From contig NZ_JAUSZM010000003.1 of the NCBI RefSeq assembly GCF_030817655.1, positions 6,820,001 through 6,884,000 of the forward strand: DNA of 64,000 bases, in the 5' to 3' direction. Below the pieces are notes generated by a model. That model saw only the letters and a list, made by a program, of their open reading frames with translations, did no database searches and was not told where the DNA came from. Of the stretch, positions 32,024 to 39,273 are shown one piece after another; the first letter of the stretch is position 1; each line of letters opens with the position of its first letter. The stretch is from Streptomyces sp. V4I2 (lineage in GTDB: Bacteria; Actinomycetota; Actinomycetes; Streptomycetales; Streptomycetaceae). A program made the translations under genes and the position numbers.

Positions 32024-33337
32024 ATGGCGGACACCACGGACAACACAGCGACAGGGACGGCAGCCACCTCAGCACCCCGCAAGTCCAGTTGGAAGTACAT
32101 CGGCCCGGGAATCGTCGTCGCCGCCACGGGCGTCGGCGCCGGTGACCTCGTGGCCACTCTCATCGCGGGCAGCAACTTCGGCTACACCCTCCTGTGGGCC
32201 GCCGTCATCGGCTGCCTCGTCAAGATCTCCCTCGCCGAGGCGGCGGGCCGCTGGCATCTGTCCACCGGCCGCACCCTCTTCGAAGGCTGGGCGAGCCTCG
32301 GCCGCTGGACGACCTGGTTCTTCGTCGTCTACGTCGTGATCTGGGGCTTCGTCTACGGCGCCGCGGCGATGTCGTCCAGCGCGCTGCCGCTCCAGGCGCT
32401 GTTCCCGGACGTGATGGACCTCAAGTGGTGGGGCATCGCGTGCGGCCTGGTCGGCCTGGTCTTCGTCTGGTTCAACAAGTACGCGGTCTTCGAGAAGGTC
32501 ATGACGGTCCTGGTGGGCGTCATGTTCGTGGTGACGGTCTACCTCGCGATCCGCGTCACCCCGAACCTCGGCGACGCCTTCGCCGGCCTCCTCCCCGTCC
32601 TCCCCGACGAGAAGGACTCCATCCTCAACACCCTCGGCCTGATCGGCGGCGTCGGCGGCACCATCACGCTGGCCGCGTACGGCTACTGGGTCAACGCCAA
32701 GGGCTGGACCAACACGGGGTGGATGAAGGTGATGCGCCTCGACAACCGTGTCGCCTACGCCACCACCGGCATCTTCGTCGTCTCGATGCTCTTCGTGGGC
32801 GCGGAACTCCTCCACTCCGCCAACGTCGCCATCGCCAGCGGGGACAAGGGTCTGATCCAGCTCAGCGACATCCTGGAGGACGAGTACGGCACGGCGACCG
32901 CCAAGTTCTTCCTGATCGGCTTCTTCGCCACCTCCTTCACGTCCCTGATCGGCGTCTGGCACGGCGTGAGCCTGATGTTCGCGGACTTCGTGGCGCGCTA
33001 CCGCTCGCGCGGGGAGGCAGGGGGCGAGGAGGTCGCGTCGGGCGAGCGCGAGAAGTCATGGCCTTTCCGCGCGTACCTGCTGTGGCTGACGTTCCCGCCG
33101 ATCGTGCTGCTCTTCGAGGGCCAGCCGTTCCGCCTGATCATCCTCTACGGCGTACTAGGCGCCGCCTTCCTCCCCTTCCTGGCCGGCACGCTGATGTGGC
33201 TGCTGAACACCGCCCGCACCCCGCGGGAGTGGCGCAACGGTCCCCTGAGCAACGCGATGCTGGCGATCGCGGGCCTGCTGTTCCTGGTCCTGTGCGTGAA
33301 GCAGATCTGGGACCAGCCGTGGGCGGAGTTCTTCTGA
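32024..33337 (+). CDS. Divergent Nramp-family membrane transporter
   Basis: 437 residues from the ATG at 32024 (MADTTDN); a longer in-frame start exists at 31988 but is hydrophobic-poor and unlikely. About 10-11 helices. Overall pattern is Nramp (YIGPGIVVAATGVGAGDLVA in helix 1, KISLAEAAGRWHLSTG). However, the canonical metal-binding DPGN of helix 1 is replaced by GAGD, and helix 6 reads GGVGGTITLAAYG instead of containing the MPH motif. Thus the Asp/Asn/Met ligands for Mn/Fe are absent. The substrate may be another ion, for example Mg2+ as in Nramp-related transporters, or something else. No good ribosome-binding site. Confidence 0.8.
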   Translation: MADTTDNTATGTAATSAPRKSSWKYIGPGIVVAATGVGAGDLVATLIAGSNFGYTLLWAAVIGCLVKISLAEAAGRWHLSTGRTLFEGWASLGRWTTWFFVVYVVIWGFVYGAAAMSSSALPLQALFPDVMDLKWWGIACGLVGLVFVWFNKYAVFEKVMTVLVGVMFVVTVYLAIRVTPNLGDAFAGLLPVLPDEKDSILNTLGLIGGVGGTITLAAYGYWVNAKGWTNTGWMKVMRLDNRVAYATTGIFVVSMLFVGAELLHSANVAIASGDKGLIQLSDILEDEYGTATAKFFLIGFFATSFTSLIGVWHGVSLMFADFVARYRSRGEAGGEEVASGEREKSWPFRAYLLWLTFPPIVLLFEGQPFRLIILYGVLGAAFLPFLAGTLMWLLNTARTPREWRNGPLSNAMLAIAGLLFLVLCVKQIWDQPWAEFF

Positions 33338-33341
33338 GCCC

Positions 33342-34613
33342 TTAACGCAGCGCGTCCCACTTCGGGCTGAGGGCGATCTTCCGAAGCTGCTCGACGGTGA
33401 GGGCGGGCGTCTCGCGGGTCGCGTCGCGGTTCTGGCCACCGGCGTTGAAGGCGCTGATCACGACGCGGAAACCGTCCGCCCGCATGGTGTCGGCGGTCCA
33501 CATGACGACACCTGACCCGGCCTTGTCGTCGCCCGGGCCCTGCCGGACGGTCACCCGCGTACCGTCCGGCAGCGTCTCGGAGCCGGAGCCGTAGAGCTGG
33601 TCCGCTACATCCCGCATGTCGGGCTGGACGTTGACCTGGACGAAGCTCTTGCCCTTGCCGTCATCGACGACGAGATAGGCGTACTCGGTGTCCTGGCCGC
33701 CCTTGGCGACCACCTCCACTCCCTCGGGAAGCAGATCGGCGAGGGTCTGCCCGACGGCGGCTCCGTCGGCACCCGCCGGAACGGTCTCCGTCACCGAGGG
33801 ATCCGGCTTCGCGGAGTCCGCGGGCATCGCGTCGACGACCTGCCGCCACACACCGGCCGACACCAGCGCCTCCAACTGCGCCTTCGACAGCGGCGGGTTG
33901 GGCCTGCTGACCGGCGCGTCCTTCTCGGCCGCCGCGTTCCACTCGCTCACGGCGACGTAGTGCCCGTCCGGCGTCACGAGATCGGCGGTCCACAGCTTGG
34001 TGTCGACGCGCCGGTCGGGATACTCGTACCCCTTGAAGATCTTGAGCAGCGACCCGTCCGCCAGCCTGCTGGAGCTGCAACTGTCGTACGGCGTCAGCAC
34101 CTTGTCGGGACACTCGACGATCTGCCGGGCATGGTCGCTCCCCGGCTCGATCCGGTCGAGGCTCATGGAAATGCTCGCGGCGCCCTTGCCGTCGTCGAAC
34201 ACGACACGTGCGTACGGCGGCAGCTCCTCGCCCGTGCCGCGCGCGTCGGATTCGCCGAACTGACCCTCGGGGAGCAACTCCTGGAGCGTACGGATCATGT
34301 CGGCCCTGGAGAGGGGCAGAGGCGTGGTGGTCGGTGTCGGGGCGGCGGTCGTCCCGGTGGCCACGGAGCGCTGCTGAGGCTCCTGGGAGTCGTCACCGGG
34401 CAGGAGCAGTGCCCCGCCCACCCCGACGAGCGCGAGACTCGCGGCCCCGCCCGCGACCGCGGCCCGGCGCCGCCGCAACCGGAGCCTGCGGCCGCGGGCG
34501 TGTCCGGCGGCGGCGAGCGCGGCGCCGTCGTCGGGGTCGAAGGAGTGTCCGGCCTGACGCAGCGCGGTGCCGAGCCGGTCCTCGAAGGGGTCGCTGTGCT
34601 GTTCTACGGGCAT
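33342..34613 (-). CDS. Membrane protein with duplicated extracellular domain, partner of the ECF sigma gene
   Basis: 423 residues. A charged cytoplasmic N-terminus (about 1-48, FEDRLGTALRQAGHSF) leads to a basic cluster and one transmembrane helix (about 50-72). The outside part has two related repeats, each starting with an L-x-x-L-L-P-E-G segment (LQELLPEGQFGE and LADLLPEGVEVV), and each including a ...DGKG... strand. It lies downstream of an ECF sigma gene on the same strand (90 bp gap). That is the position and topology of an anti-sigma factor, but no zinc-binding HxxxCxxC motif is present. Confidence 0.72.
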   Translation of the reverse strand: MPVEQHSDPFEDRLGTALRQAGHSFDPDDGAALAAAGHARGRRLRLRRRRAAVAGGAASLALVGVGGALLLPGDDSQEPQQRSVATGTTAAPTPTTTPLPLSRADMIRTLQELLPEGQFGESDARGTGEELPPYARVVFDDGKGAASISMSLDRIEPGSDHARQIVECPDKVLTPYDSCSSSRLADGSLLKIFKGYEYPDRRVDTKLWTADLVTPDGHYVAVSEWNAAAEKDAPVSRPNPPLSKAQLEALVSAGVWRQVVDAMPADSAKPDPSVTETVPAGADGAAVGQTLADLLPEGVEVVAKGGQDTEYAYLVVDDGKGKSFVQVNVQPDMRDVADQLYGSGSETLPDGTRVTVRQGPGDDKAGSGVVMWTADTMRADGFRVVISAFNAGGQNRDATRETPALTVEQLRKIALSPKWDALR

Positions 34614-34637
34614 GGCAAACCACCGTTTCGGCGTGGT

Positions 34638-34665
34638 TGGAGGTGGGAGGTGGGAGGTTGGAGGC
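34638..34665. repeat. Four tandem heptamers between the sigma and membrane-protein genes
   Basis: Units TGGAGGT-GGGAGGT-GGGAGGT-TGGAGGC on the + strand, period 7 bp. On the transcribed (minus) strand it is a pyrimidine-rich ACCTCC-type run, which is anti-Shine-Dalgarno-like. Confidence 0.65.
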
Positions 34666-34703
34666 TGGCGAAGGTCGTTGGTGAACTGTGGGTCAACCGT
34701 GGG

Positions 34704-35213
34704 TCAGGGACTGACGTACTCGGCGAGGTCCTCGCCGAGGAGCTCGCGCAGTCTCCCCAGGGCACGGGTGCAGCGGGTGCGTACGGCGGCCGAGCTGGCG
34801 TCCATCGCGTCGGCGGTCTCCTCGATGGACCGGTCCTCCCAGTACCGCAGGACGACCACCGCCCGGTCCTTGGCGGGCAGCCGCGCCAGCGCCTCCATCA
34901 GGGTCAGCCGCAGCGGGACGTCGCCGTGGGCGCCGTCGGCCCGCTCGGGCAGCACGTCCGTGGCCCGCTCGGTGCTGCTGCGGCGCCGCTGGTGGGTGAG
35001 GAAGGTCCGGGTGAGGACGGTCTGCGCGTACCCGGCGGGGTTGCCGACGCGGGCCACCCGGTGCCAGCTGATGTAGAGCCGGCCCAGGGTCTCCTGCACC
35101 AGGTCCTCGGCGAGATGCGTGTCCCCCGCGGTGAGCAGACACGCGGACCGGTACAGATGCGCCGCGCGCGCCGCGGCGAACTCCGCGTACTGATCCGCCA
35201 GGACCTTCCTCAT
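34704..35213 (-). CDS. ECF sigma factor, SigE (actinobacterial) family
   Basis: 169 residues. Region 2 (about 10-75) has YRSACLLTAGDTHLAEDLVQETLGRLYISWHR in the characteristic SigE-family form. Region 4 (about 105-160) has ALARLPAKDRAVVVLRYWEDRSIEETADAM and an HTH. These factors redirect RNA polymerase to stress promoters. A GTGAAAC-like element about 60-70 bp upstream on the minus strand could be an autoregulatory -35. The membrane protein just downstream is the likely signal-transducing partner. Confidence 0.88.
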   Translation of the reverse strand: MRKVLADQYAEFAAARAAHLYRSACLLTAGDTHLAEDLVQETLGRLYISWHRVARVGNPAGYAQTVLTRTFLTHQRRRSSTERATDVLPERADGAHGDVPLRLTLMEALARLPAKDRAVVVLRYWEDRSIEETADAMDASSAAVRTRCTRALGRLRELLGEDLAEYVSP

Positions 35214-35382
35214 GTGCTCCCCCTGCGCTGCGCCCCGACTGTGCCCTCACCCTTATTGATGCGGTGGGCCCCCGGAAATGTTTCACGACGACTTCACGGG
35301 CTGCTCGGCGGGAGGCTCTGCCGGGGCACGGACGGGTAGGTTGCGTCCGACCCATCGGTGCGGCGCGAGGAGCGGACAGACC

Positions 35383-35775
35383 ATGAACCACGGGGCGACG
35401 AACGGACCGCAGCCGCCGTACGGCCACCAGCCCCCACCCGGTTTCGGCCCACCGCCCCCGCAGTACGCGTACGCGCCGCCGCCCCAGCCCGTCGTAACGG
35501 GTCCGGATTTCCTCGCGGTCGACCGCCACAGCTCGATCGCGATCGAGGCCTCGGGCGTCGTCTTCGAGATCAACGGCCACGAGGCCGAGTTCCCCTGGCC
35601 GGAGGTCCGCAGCGTCCACTACAAGGCGAGCCCTTCGGGCAAGTCCCTCATGATGGCGGTCGTCCACGTCGACGGCGGCGTCGAGTGCGTTGTGGACGCG
35701 AAACCGAGGGAGCTGCTGGGGGAGTGGTTCGGGCAGTTGCCGGCGGTGCTGGGGTATTACCGGCCGATGGGGTAG
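35383..35775 (+). CDS. Small Pro-rich protein with C-terminal PH-like domain
   Basis: 130 residues. The first 40 are Pro/Gly/Tyr-rich (QPPYGHQPPPGFGPPPPQYA). The remaining 90 form a beta-rich domain (VDRHSSIAIEASGVVFEINGHEAEFPWPEVRSVHY...), similar in layout to the domain of the protein encoded at 25703-26311. A GAGGAG ribosome-binding site precedes the ATG. No catalytic motif; function unknown, perhaps a membrane- or protein-interaction module. Confidence 0.65.
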   Translation: MNHGATNGPQPPYGHQPPPGFGPPPPQYAYAPPPQPVVTGPDFLAVDRHSSIAIEASGVVFEINGHEAEFPWPEVRSVHYKASPSGKSLMMAVVHVDGGVECVVDAKPRELLGEWFGQLPAVLGYYRPMG

Positions 35776-35787
35776 GTCGGGGCGGGG

Positions 35788-35979
35788 TCAGAGGAGGTGG
35801 TCCGCCTTCCCTGCCTTGATGTCGAGGATCATCGTGCGGAGCGCTTCGCGGGAGTCGGTGAGGTAGGCGTCCTCGGAGCCGGCTATGGCGATGTAGGCGT
35901 TGCCGTTGGGGTCGGTGCCGAGGCGGAAGCAGGAGTTTCCCTCACCACAGAACGGCTCCTCCCAAGTGATCGCGATCAT
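35788..35979 (-). CDS. 63-aa cassette protein, copy A (DUF397/BldB-like position)
   Basis: 63 residues: MIAITWEEPFCGEGNSCFR, then a GNAYIAIAG strand and a helical DSREALRTMILDIKAGKADH tail. 48 of 63 residues are identical to copy B (58849-59040). In WhiJ/AbaA-like loci of Streptomyces a small acidic DUF397 protein follows the XRE gene. This protein occupies the same position and shares a loosely similar pattern (Gly-rich Cys segment, a strand, then an Asp-Ser), but is not a clear DUF397 member. GAGGAGA precedes the start; 11 bp separate it from the XRE stop. Confidence 0.82.
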   Translation of the reverse strand: MIAITWEEPFCGEGNSCFRLGTDPNGNAYIAIAGSEDAYLTDSREALRTMILDIKAGKADHLL

Positions 35980-35990
35980 CGGGCTTCTCC

Positions 35991-36842
35991 TCACAGGTTG
36001 GTGGCGATGCCCCGGATGAAGTCGCGCGACGCCGCAGGCGACAGGGCGATGCCCTCCATCCAGTCCAGGTGGGCACGGTACTTCGCCAACTGCGCCTCCG
36101 CGTACAGGAAATCAGGTCCGTGAGAGTTGTCGATCTGAACGGTGTCCAGCTGCGGCACGGGTCCCTCCGCGTACAGCACGGTCTGCCCGGCCCCGGGAAA
36201 CGCACCTGCCTCGAACGGGATGACCAGGAGAGTCACGTTGTCCTGCTCGGATTTCTTGACCAGATAGTCGAGTTGAGCTCTGGCGACCTCCGGTCCGCCG
36301 AACCGCATCCGGAGCGAGGCCTCATGCACGATGGCGACGAAGTCGGGCGCGTTGTCGCCGTCCAGCACCTTCTGCCGTTCCACGCGGTGAGCAAGACGCA
36401 GGGCGACCTCGTGGTGCGGCAGCTCCGGAATGACCACCCGGAAGATGGCGAGTGCGTGGTCGGAAGTCTGCAACAGCCCCGGGATGTGCACGGAGTAGAC
36501 GGCCCGCATCCGGACGGCGTTCGCCTCCAACTCGGCGATGTCCAGTAGCCCTTTGGGAAGCGCTCCGCGGTACTTGTCCCACCAGCCTCGCTGGCCGGTG
36601 CGGGCCATCTCGACCAGTGCATCGACGTACCGCTCGTCCTGGCAGTCGCAGTTGCAGGCGAGGGTACGCACGCGCTCCCCGCTGATGCCGCGGACACCCG
36701 TCTCGATGTTGGAGATCTTGGCCCGGTCCACTCCAAGCAGCCCGGCGGCGTACTCCGCCGTCATGCCCGCTGACATGCGCATTCTGCGCAACTCAGCGCC
36801 AAGTCGCTTCTGACGCTCCGTCGGTGAAGTCCTCGCTGCCAT
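35991..36842 (-). CDS. XRE-family HTH regulator, WhiJ-like (DUF5753 domain), copy A
   Basis: 283 residues from the ATG at 36842 (GGAAGGA upstream). Residues about 10-65 are the XRE helix-turn-helix (LGAELRRMRMSAGMTAEYAAGLLGVDRAKISNIETG). Residues about 95-275 are the DUF5753 domain, with HIPGLLQTSDHALAIFR, VERQKVLDG, IVHEASLRMRFGG and PVPQLDTVQID. Regulators of this group, such as WhiJ, act with a small partner protein and control differentiation. Divergent from a degenerate RsbW-like gene; likely binds the palindromes just upstream. Confidence 0.87.
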   Translation of the reverse strand: MAARTSPTERQKRLGAELRRMRMSAGMTAEYAAGLLGVDRAKISNIETGVRGISGERVRTLACNCDCQDERYVDALVEMARTGQRGWWDKYRGALPKGLLDIAELEANAVRMRAVYSVHIPGLLQTSDHALAIFRVVIPELPHHEVALRLAHRVERQKVLDGDNAPDFVAIVHEASLRMRFGGPEVARAQLDYLVKKSEQDNVTLLVIPFEAGAFPGAGQTVLYAEGPVPQLDTVQIDNSHGPDFLYAEAQLAKYRAHLDWMEGIALSPAASRDFIRGIATNL

Positions 36843-36845
36843 GCC

Positions 36846-36910
36846 GATCCTTCCGCGCGCGGTCGTATGAAGTCTGCCGCCTGACCGCGCGGCGGAAGCA
36901 CGGAAGGATC
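36846..36910. promoter_or_regulatory. Nested inverted repeats upstream of XRE copy A
   Basis: GATCCTTCCG (36846-36855) is repeated inverted at 36901-36910. Inside it, 36851-36864 and 36883-36897 form a second near-perfect G/C inverted repeat. On the minus strand this is the XRE leader, so it may be an operator or an RNA structure. Confidence 0.45.
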
Positions 36911-36951
36911 CAACTTTCACCACAAGGGAACAAAATAGCCCCCGCCTTCGG

Positions 36952-36957
36952 TACATT
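36952..36957 (+). promoter_or_regulatory. -10-like hexamer of ATPase gene, copy A
   Basis: TACATT lies 25 bp before the conserved leader; an identical hexamer precedes the leader in copy B (60017-60022). The -35 (GGAACA region) is weak here. Confidence 0.4.
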
Positions 36958-36981
36958 GAGTAGCGCGTCAGCTACACCCGG

Positions 36982-37063
36982 CAACCGGAAGCGCATCGCG
37001 TGAGCCTGCCCGCAACCTCCTCCCCTGGGAGGGGTGGGCCCGCGCCAGGGAGACAAGCCACCG
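36982..37063 (+). promoter_or_regulatory. Conserved 82-bp leader element, copy A
   Basis: Aligns without gaps to 60052-60133; I count about 6 differences in 82 positions. It lies 55 bp upstream of the ATPase ATG. The centre holds CCTCCCCTGGGAGGGG, which can form a small hairpin and covers Shine-Dalgarno-like purines. It is more conserved than the neighbouring coding regions, which points to function as an RNA leader or protein-binding site. Confidence 0.75.
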
Positions 37064-37118
37064 ACCCGCCACCACACGACACATGACAGTCCACGCACGT
37101 ATCCGAAGGAGTCCCGCC

Positions 37119-37622
37119 ATGCCCATTTCCCGCTGCCCCGTGGCCCCCACCTTCGCGGCCGACCCCACCGCCCCCGTCCCCGAAACCCTGTCCTACAGCT
37201 TCACGCTCCCGGCCGCGTTGGCCAGCCCCGCGCTGGCGAGAGCGGCGACGAGGGAGATCCTGAGGGCTCACAACCTGCAAGACATGTTGGACCCGGCCCT
37301 ACAAGCAGTAGGCGAACTCACCGCAACAGCCGCCCAGTTCACGGAGTCCCCAACCTTCTACCTCTCCCTCCGCTACCGCTCCTCCACCCTCCGCCTGATC
37401 GCCTACGACAGCCACCCCCGCCACACCCAACCCCACCTCGCCACCGCCTGCGACACCCGCCGACGCGCAGCCCTCCGCGTCCTGGCCTGCGTCTGCCGTG
37501 CCTGCGACGGCACGTGGGGCTTCGGCGAGGCCCGAGAACCCGGCGGCGGTACGCGGATGTGGGCGACGCTGCCGAGGGCGAGCGCGGCGTCGTACGGACG
37601 GCCTATCGGAAGGGGATGTTGA
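37119..37622 (+). CDS. Degenerate RsbW-like ATPase-fold protein, cassette copy A
   Basis: 167 residues from an ATG preceded by AAGGAG; an upstream ATG at 37083 is less likely. The fold is that of HATPase_c/RsbW proteins: ALARAATREILRAH, a N-box-like helix, LRLIAYDSHPRHTQP in the G1 position and REPGGGTRMWATLP at the end. The N-box reads AVGELTATAAQF, lacking the Asn that holds Mg-ATP, and the G1 glycine is Ser. It is probably a binding protein, not a kinase. The 3' end overlaps the convergent SseB/DUF1266 gene by 20 bp. Confidence 0.8.
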   Translation: MPISRCPVAPTFAADPTAPVPETLSYSFTLPAALASPALARAATREILRAHNLQDMLDPALQAVGELTATAAQFTESPTFYLSLRYRSSTLRLIAYDSHPRHTQPHLATACDTRRRAALRVLACVCRACDGTWGFGEAREPGGGTRMWATLPRASAASYGRPIGRGC

Positions 37623-38856
37623 GCCAGGGACTACCGGGCTCGGACATCAGGATTCGATGGGCGCTGACCATGTCCTGATACCAGTCCCCGAACTCCTCGT
37701 CGTCGAAGTGCAGGCACCGCCCGAGGATGTAGCCGGCTGAGAAGTCCTGCCAGGAGCGGTATTCGCGCGCTGCGTTATGCCCCGCCTGGATGACGGCGGA
37801 CTCGGCTTCCTTCACGGTGCCGAACCGGGCCCCGAGCCCCCACCGCGCCATCTTCGAGGCCCGGCCGAGATCCCAGGCGTCGACGGAGGTGACGTACCGG
37901 CCCTCGTCGAGCACCCCGTCGGCGCGCATCCGGGCCTCGTATCGAGTGATACGTCCGATCAGCCGCTGCACACCTTCAATCCGGGCTTCGGTCTCGGATT
38001 CGGGCCGTGGCCCGGTCTTGGTGACGCCGTCGTCGGTAACCATGACCGAGCCCGCGGAGTTGGCGCGGATGACGTTGGCGGCGGCCTGTCGCCAGTACCC
38101 AGCGTCGACGTGACCGCCGAAGTCACGGGCGATGGTGCGGCGCAGTCGGAGGGTGAACTCCCACACTGAGCTGTGTGATTCGCAGGCCAGTAGGCCGCTC
38201 AGCGCGGACAGCCACTCTTCACGGGTGGTGATGCCCCACCACTCGCGCAGTCGTTTGCGTTCGTTGGGATAGCCGGAGCCGTGCCAGGCCATGGCGTTCC
38301 ACCAGGAGCCGTTGTTGACGCAAAGGAGGGCTCCGCAAGCGAGCCCGTGGGCGACAGGGCCGTGAAGCGGGCCGCCCACGCCGAGGGTACGCAGGCGCAA
38401 GGACGGCTCCGGATCGTCTTCGCCTCGGGAGTACTGAGCCCAAGTTGCGGAGTGCGGCGGCGCGGCGGGGAGAAATGCCTCGCAGGGACTGCCGGGATTG
38501 ACCACGATCGTCGGCGGATCGGTGGGCACCCACACCCGGGCGAACCACTTGAGGGTGTTCCAGTTGAAGACCCGATTCGGCTCCGGAGCGGGAAGCATTC
38601 CCGCGGTGTACATCGCCCAGATCGGGCCGCCCGCTCGCGGATCGAACCCGAAGACGGGGTACGTCCCGCTCGCGCCGTCATCCACCTTGTCCCGCCGTAC
38701 CTCGAAGAAGAGCCGGTTCTCCGCGAGCGTGGCGAAGTACGCCGCCCAGTCGTCGCCGGACTTGGCTTTGAAGAGGGCCTGCTCGACCTCGGTCGGCGGG
38801 GTCCAGGCGGGTGATGCGGGAGGCCCGAATCCGGTGGGCGGAGGCCCGAACGACAT
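37603..38856 (-). CDS. SseB-like N-terminal plus DUF1266 protein
   Basis: 417 residues. After a Pro-rich start, residues about 22-150 resemble SseB-type domains (VEQALFKAKSGDDWAAYFATLAENRLFFEV...). The C-terminal half (about 205-410) is DUF1266, with LREWWGITTREEWLSALSGL, SVDAWDLGRASKMARWGLGARF and WQDFSAGYILGRCLHFDDEEF. DUF1266 proteins are found next to secretion and toxin genes; no biochemical role is established. It is the last gene of a minus-strand block that includes the RHS toxin and may be an accessory protein. Confidence 0.75.
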   Translation of the reverse strand: MSFGPPPTGFGPPASPAWTPPTEVEQALFKAKSGDDWAAYFATLAENRLFFEVRRDKVDDGASGTYPVFGFDPRAGGPIWAMYTAGMLPAPEPNRVFNWNTLKWFARVWVPTDPPTIVVNPGSPCEAFLPAAPPHSATWAQYSRGEDDPEPSLRLRTLGVGGPLHGPVAHGLACGALLCVNNGSWWNAMAWHGSGYPNERKRLREWWGITTREEWLSALSGLLACESHSSVWEFTLRLRRTIARDFGGHVDAGYWRQAAANVIRANSAGSVMVTDDGVTKTGPRPESETEARIEGVQRLIGRITRYEARMRADGVLDEGRYVTSVDAWDLGRASKMARWGLGARFGTVKEAESAVIQAGHNAAREYRSWQDFSAGYILGRCLHFDDEEFGDWYQDMVSAHRILMSEPGSPWLNIPFR

Positions 38857-38967
38857 GCTGCTTTCAATCCTTCACGGAAGAATGGGTCAAGATTAGGCTC
38901 GCTCAGACTTCCGGGTAGCAGCGAAGCCCGCCGAACGTCCAAACAGCACCAGGGCCTGATGGTTCGA

Positions 38968-39273
38968 CTATGAGTCGTCCGCCCCAATGGATGCGAGCGT
39001 GACCCCTCTCTCCAGGCCGACAACCGCCTTCCCCGACAATTGGACTTTGGCACTGTGGGGCGGATCGATAAAATCCACCAGCTGCTCGTAGCGATTAATC
39101 CAGTCAAGGATTATGGGTGCCATGGCCGCGTTTGGGGGCGTGTCCGATTCGATGCTGAAGTGTTCTCCGGTGTGTACGACGCCGCCAATACACCGGATAA
39201 TACATGTAGCGGAGCTAACTCCCCTTTCTTCGACCGAGTAGATCTGCAACTTTCCCACCGTAGCGTCATCCAT
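38968..39273 (-). CDS. Candidate immunity protein of the RHS toxin
   Basis: 101 residues, beta-rich and not recognised (MDDATVGKLQIYSVEERGV, then IIRCIGGVVHTGEHFSIES and a WINRYEQLVDF helix). Its ATG lies inside the last codons of the RHS gene (8-bp overlap), the standard place for an immunity gene. Base composition is distinctly richer in A/T than the flanks, like the toxin tip, suggesting both arrived together. No signal peptide, so it would act in the cytoplasm. Immunity function is inferred from position alone. Confidence 0.65.
   Translation of the reverse strand: MDDATVGKLQIYSVEERGVSSATCIIRCIGGVVHTGEHFSIESDTPPNAAMAPIILDWINRYEQLVDFIDPPHSAKVQLSGKAVVGLERGVTLASIGADDS

Noticed and set aside
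34638..34665. Heptamer run as a CRISPR or phase-variation tract
   Set aside because: Only four imperfect 7-bp units without spacers and outside any reading frame; kept as a simple tandem repeat.
18258..35775. Secondary-metabolite gene cluster around the LuxR-type regulator
   Set aside because: No polyketide, peptide, terpene or tailoring enzymes are present; the large regulator sits among ordinary secreted-enzyme and transport genes.
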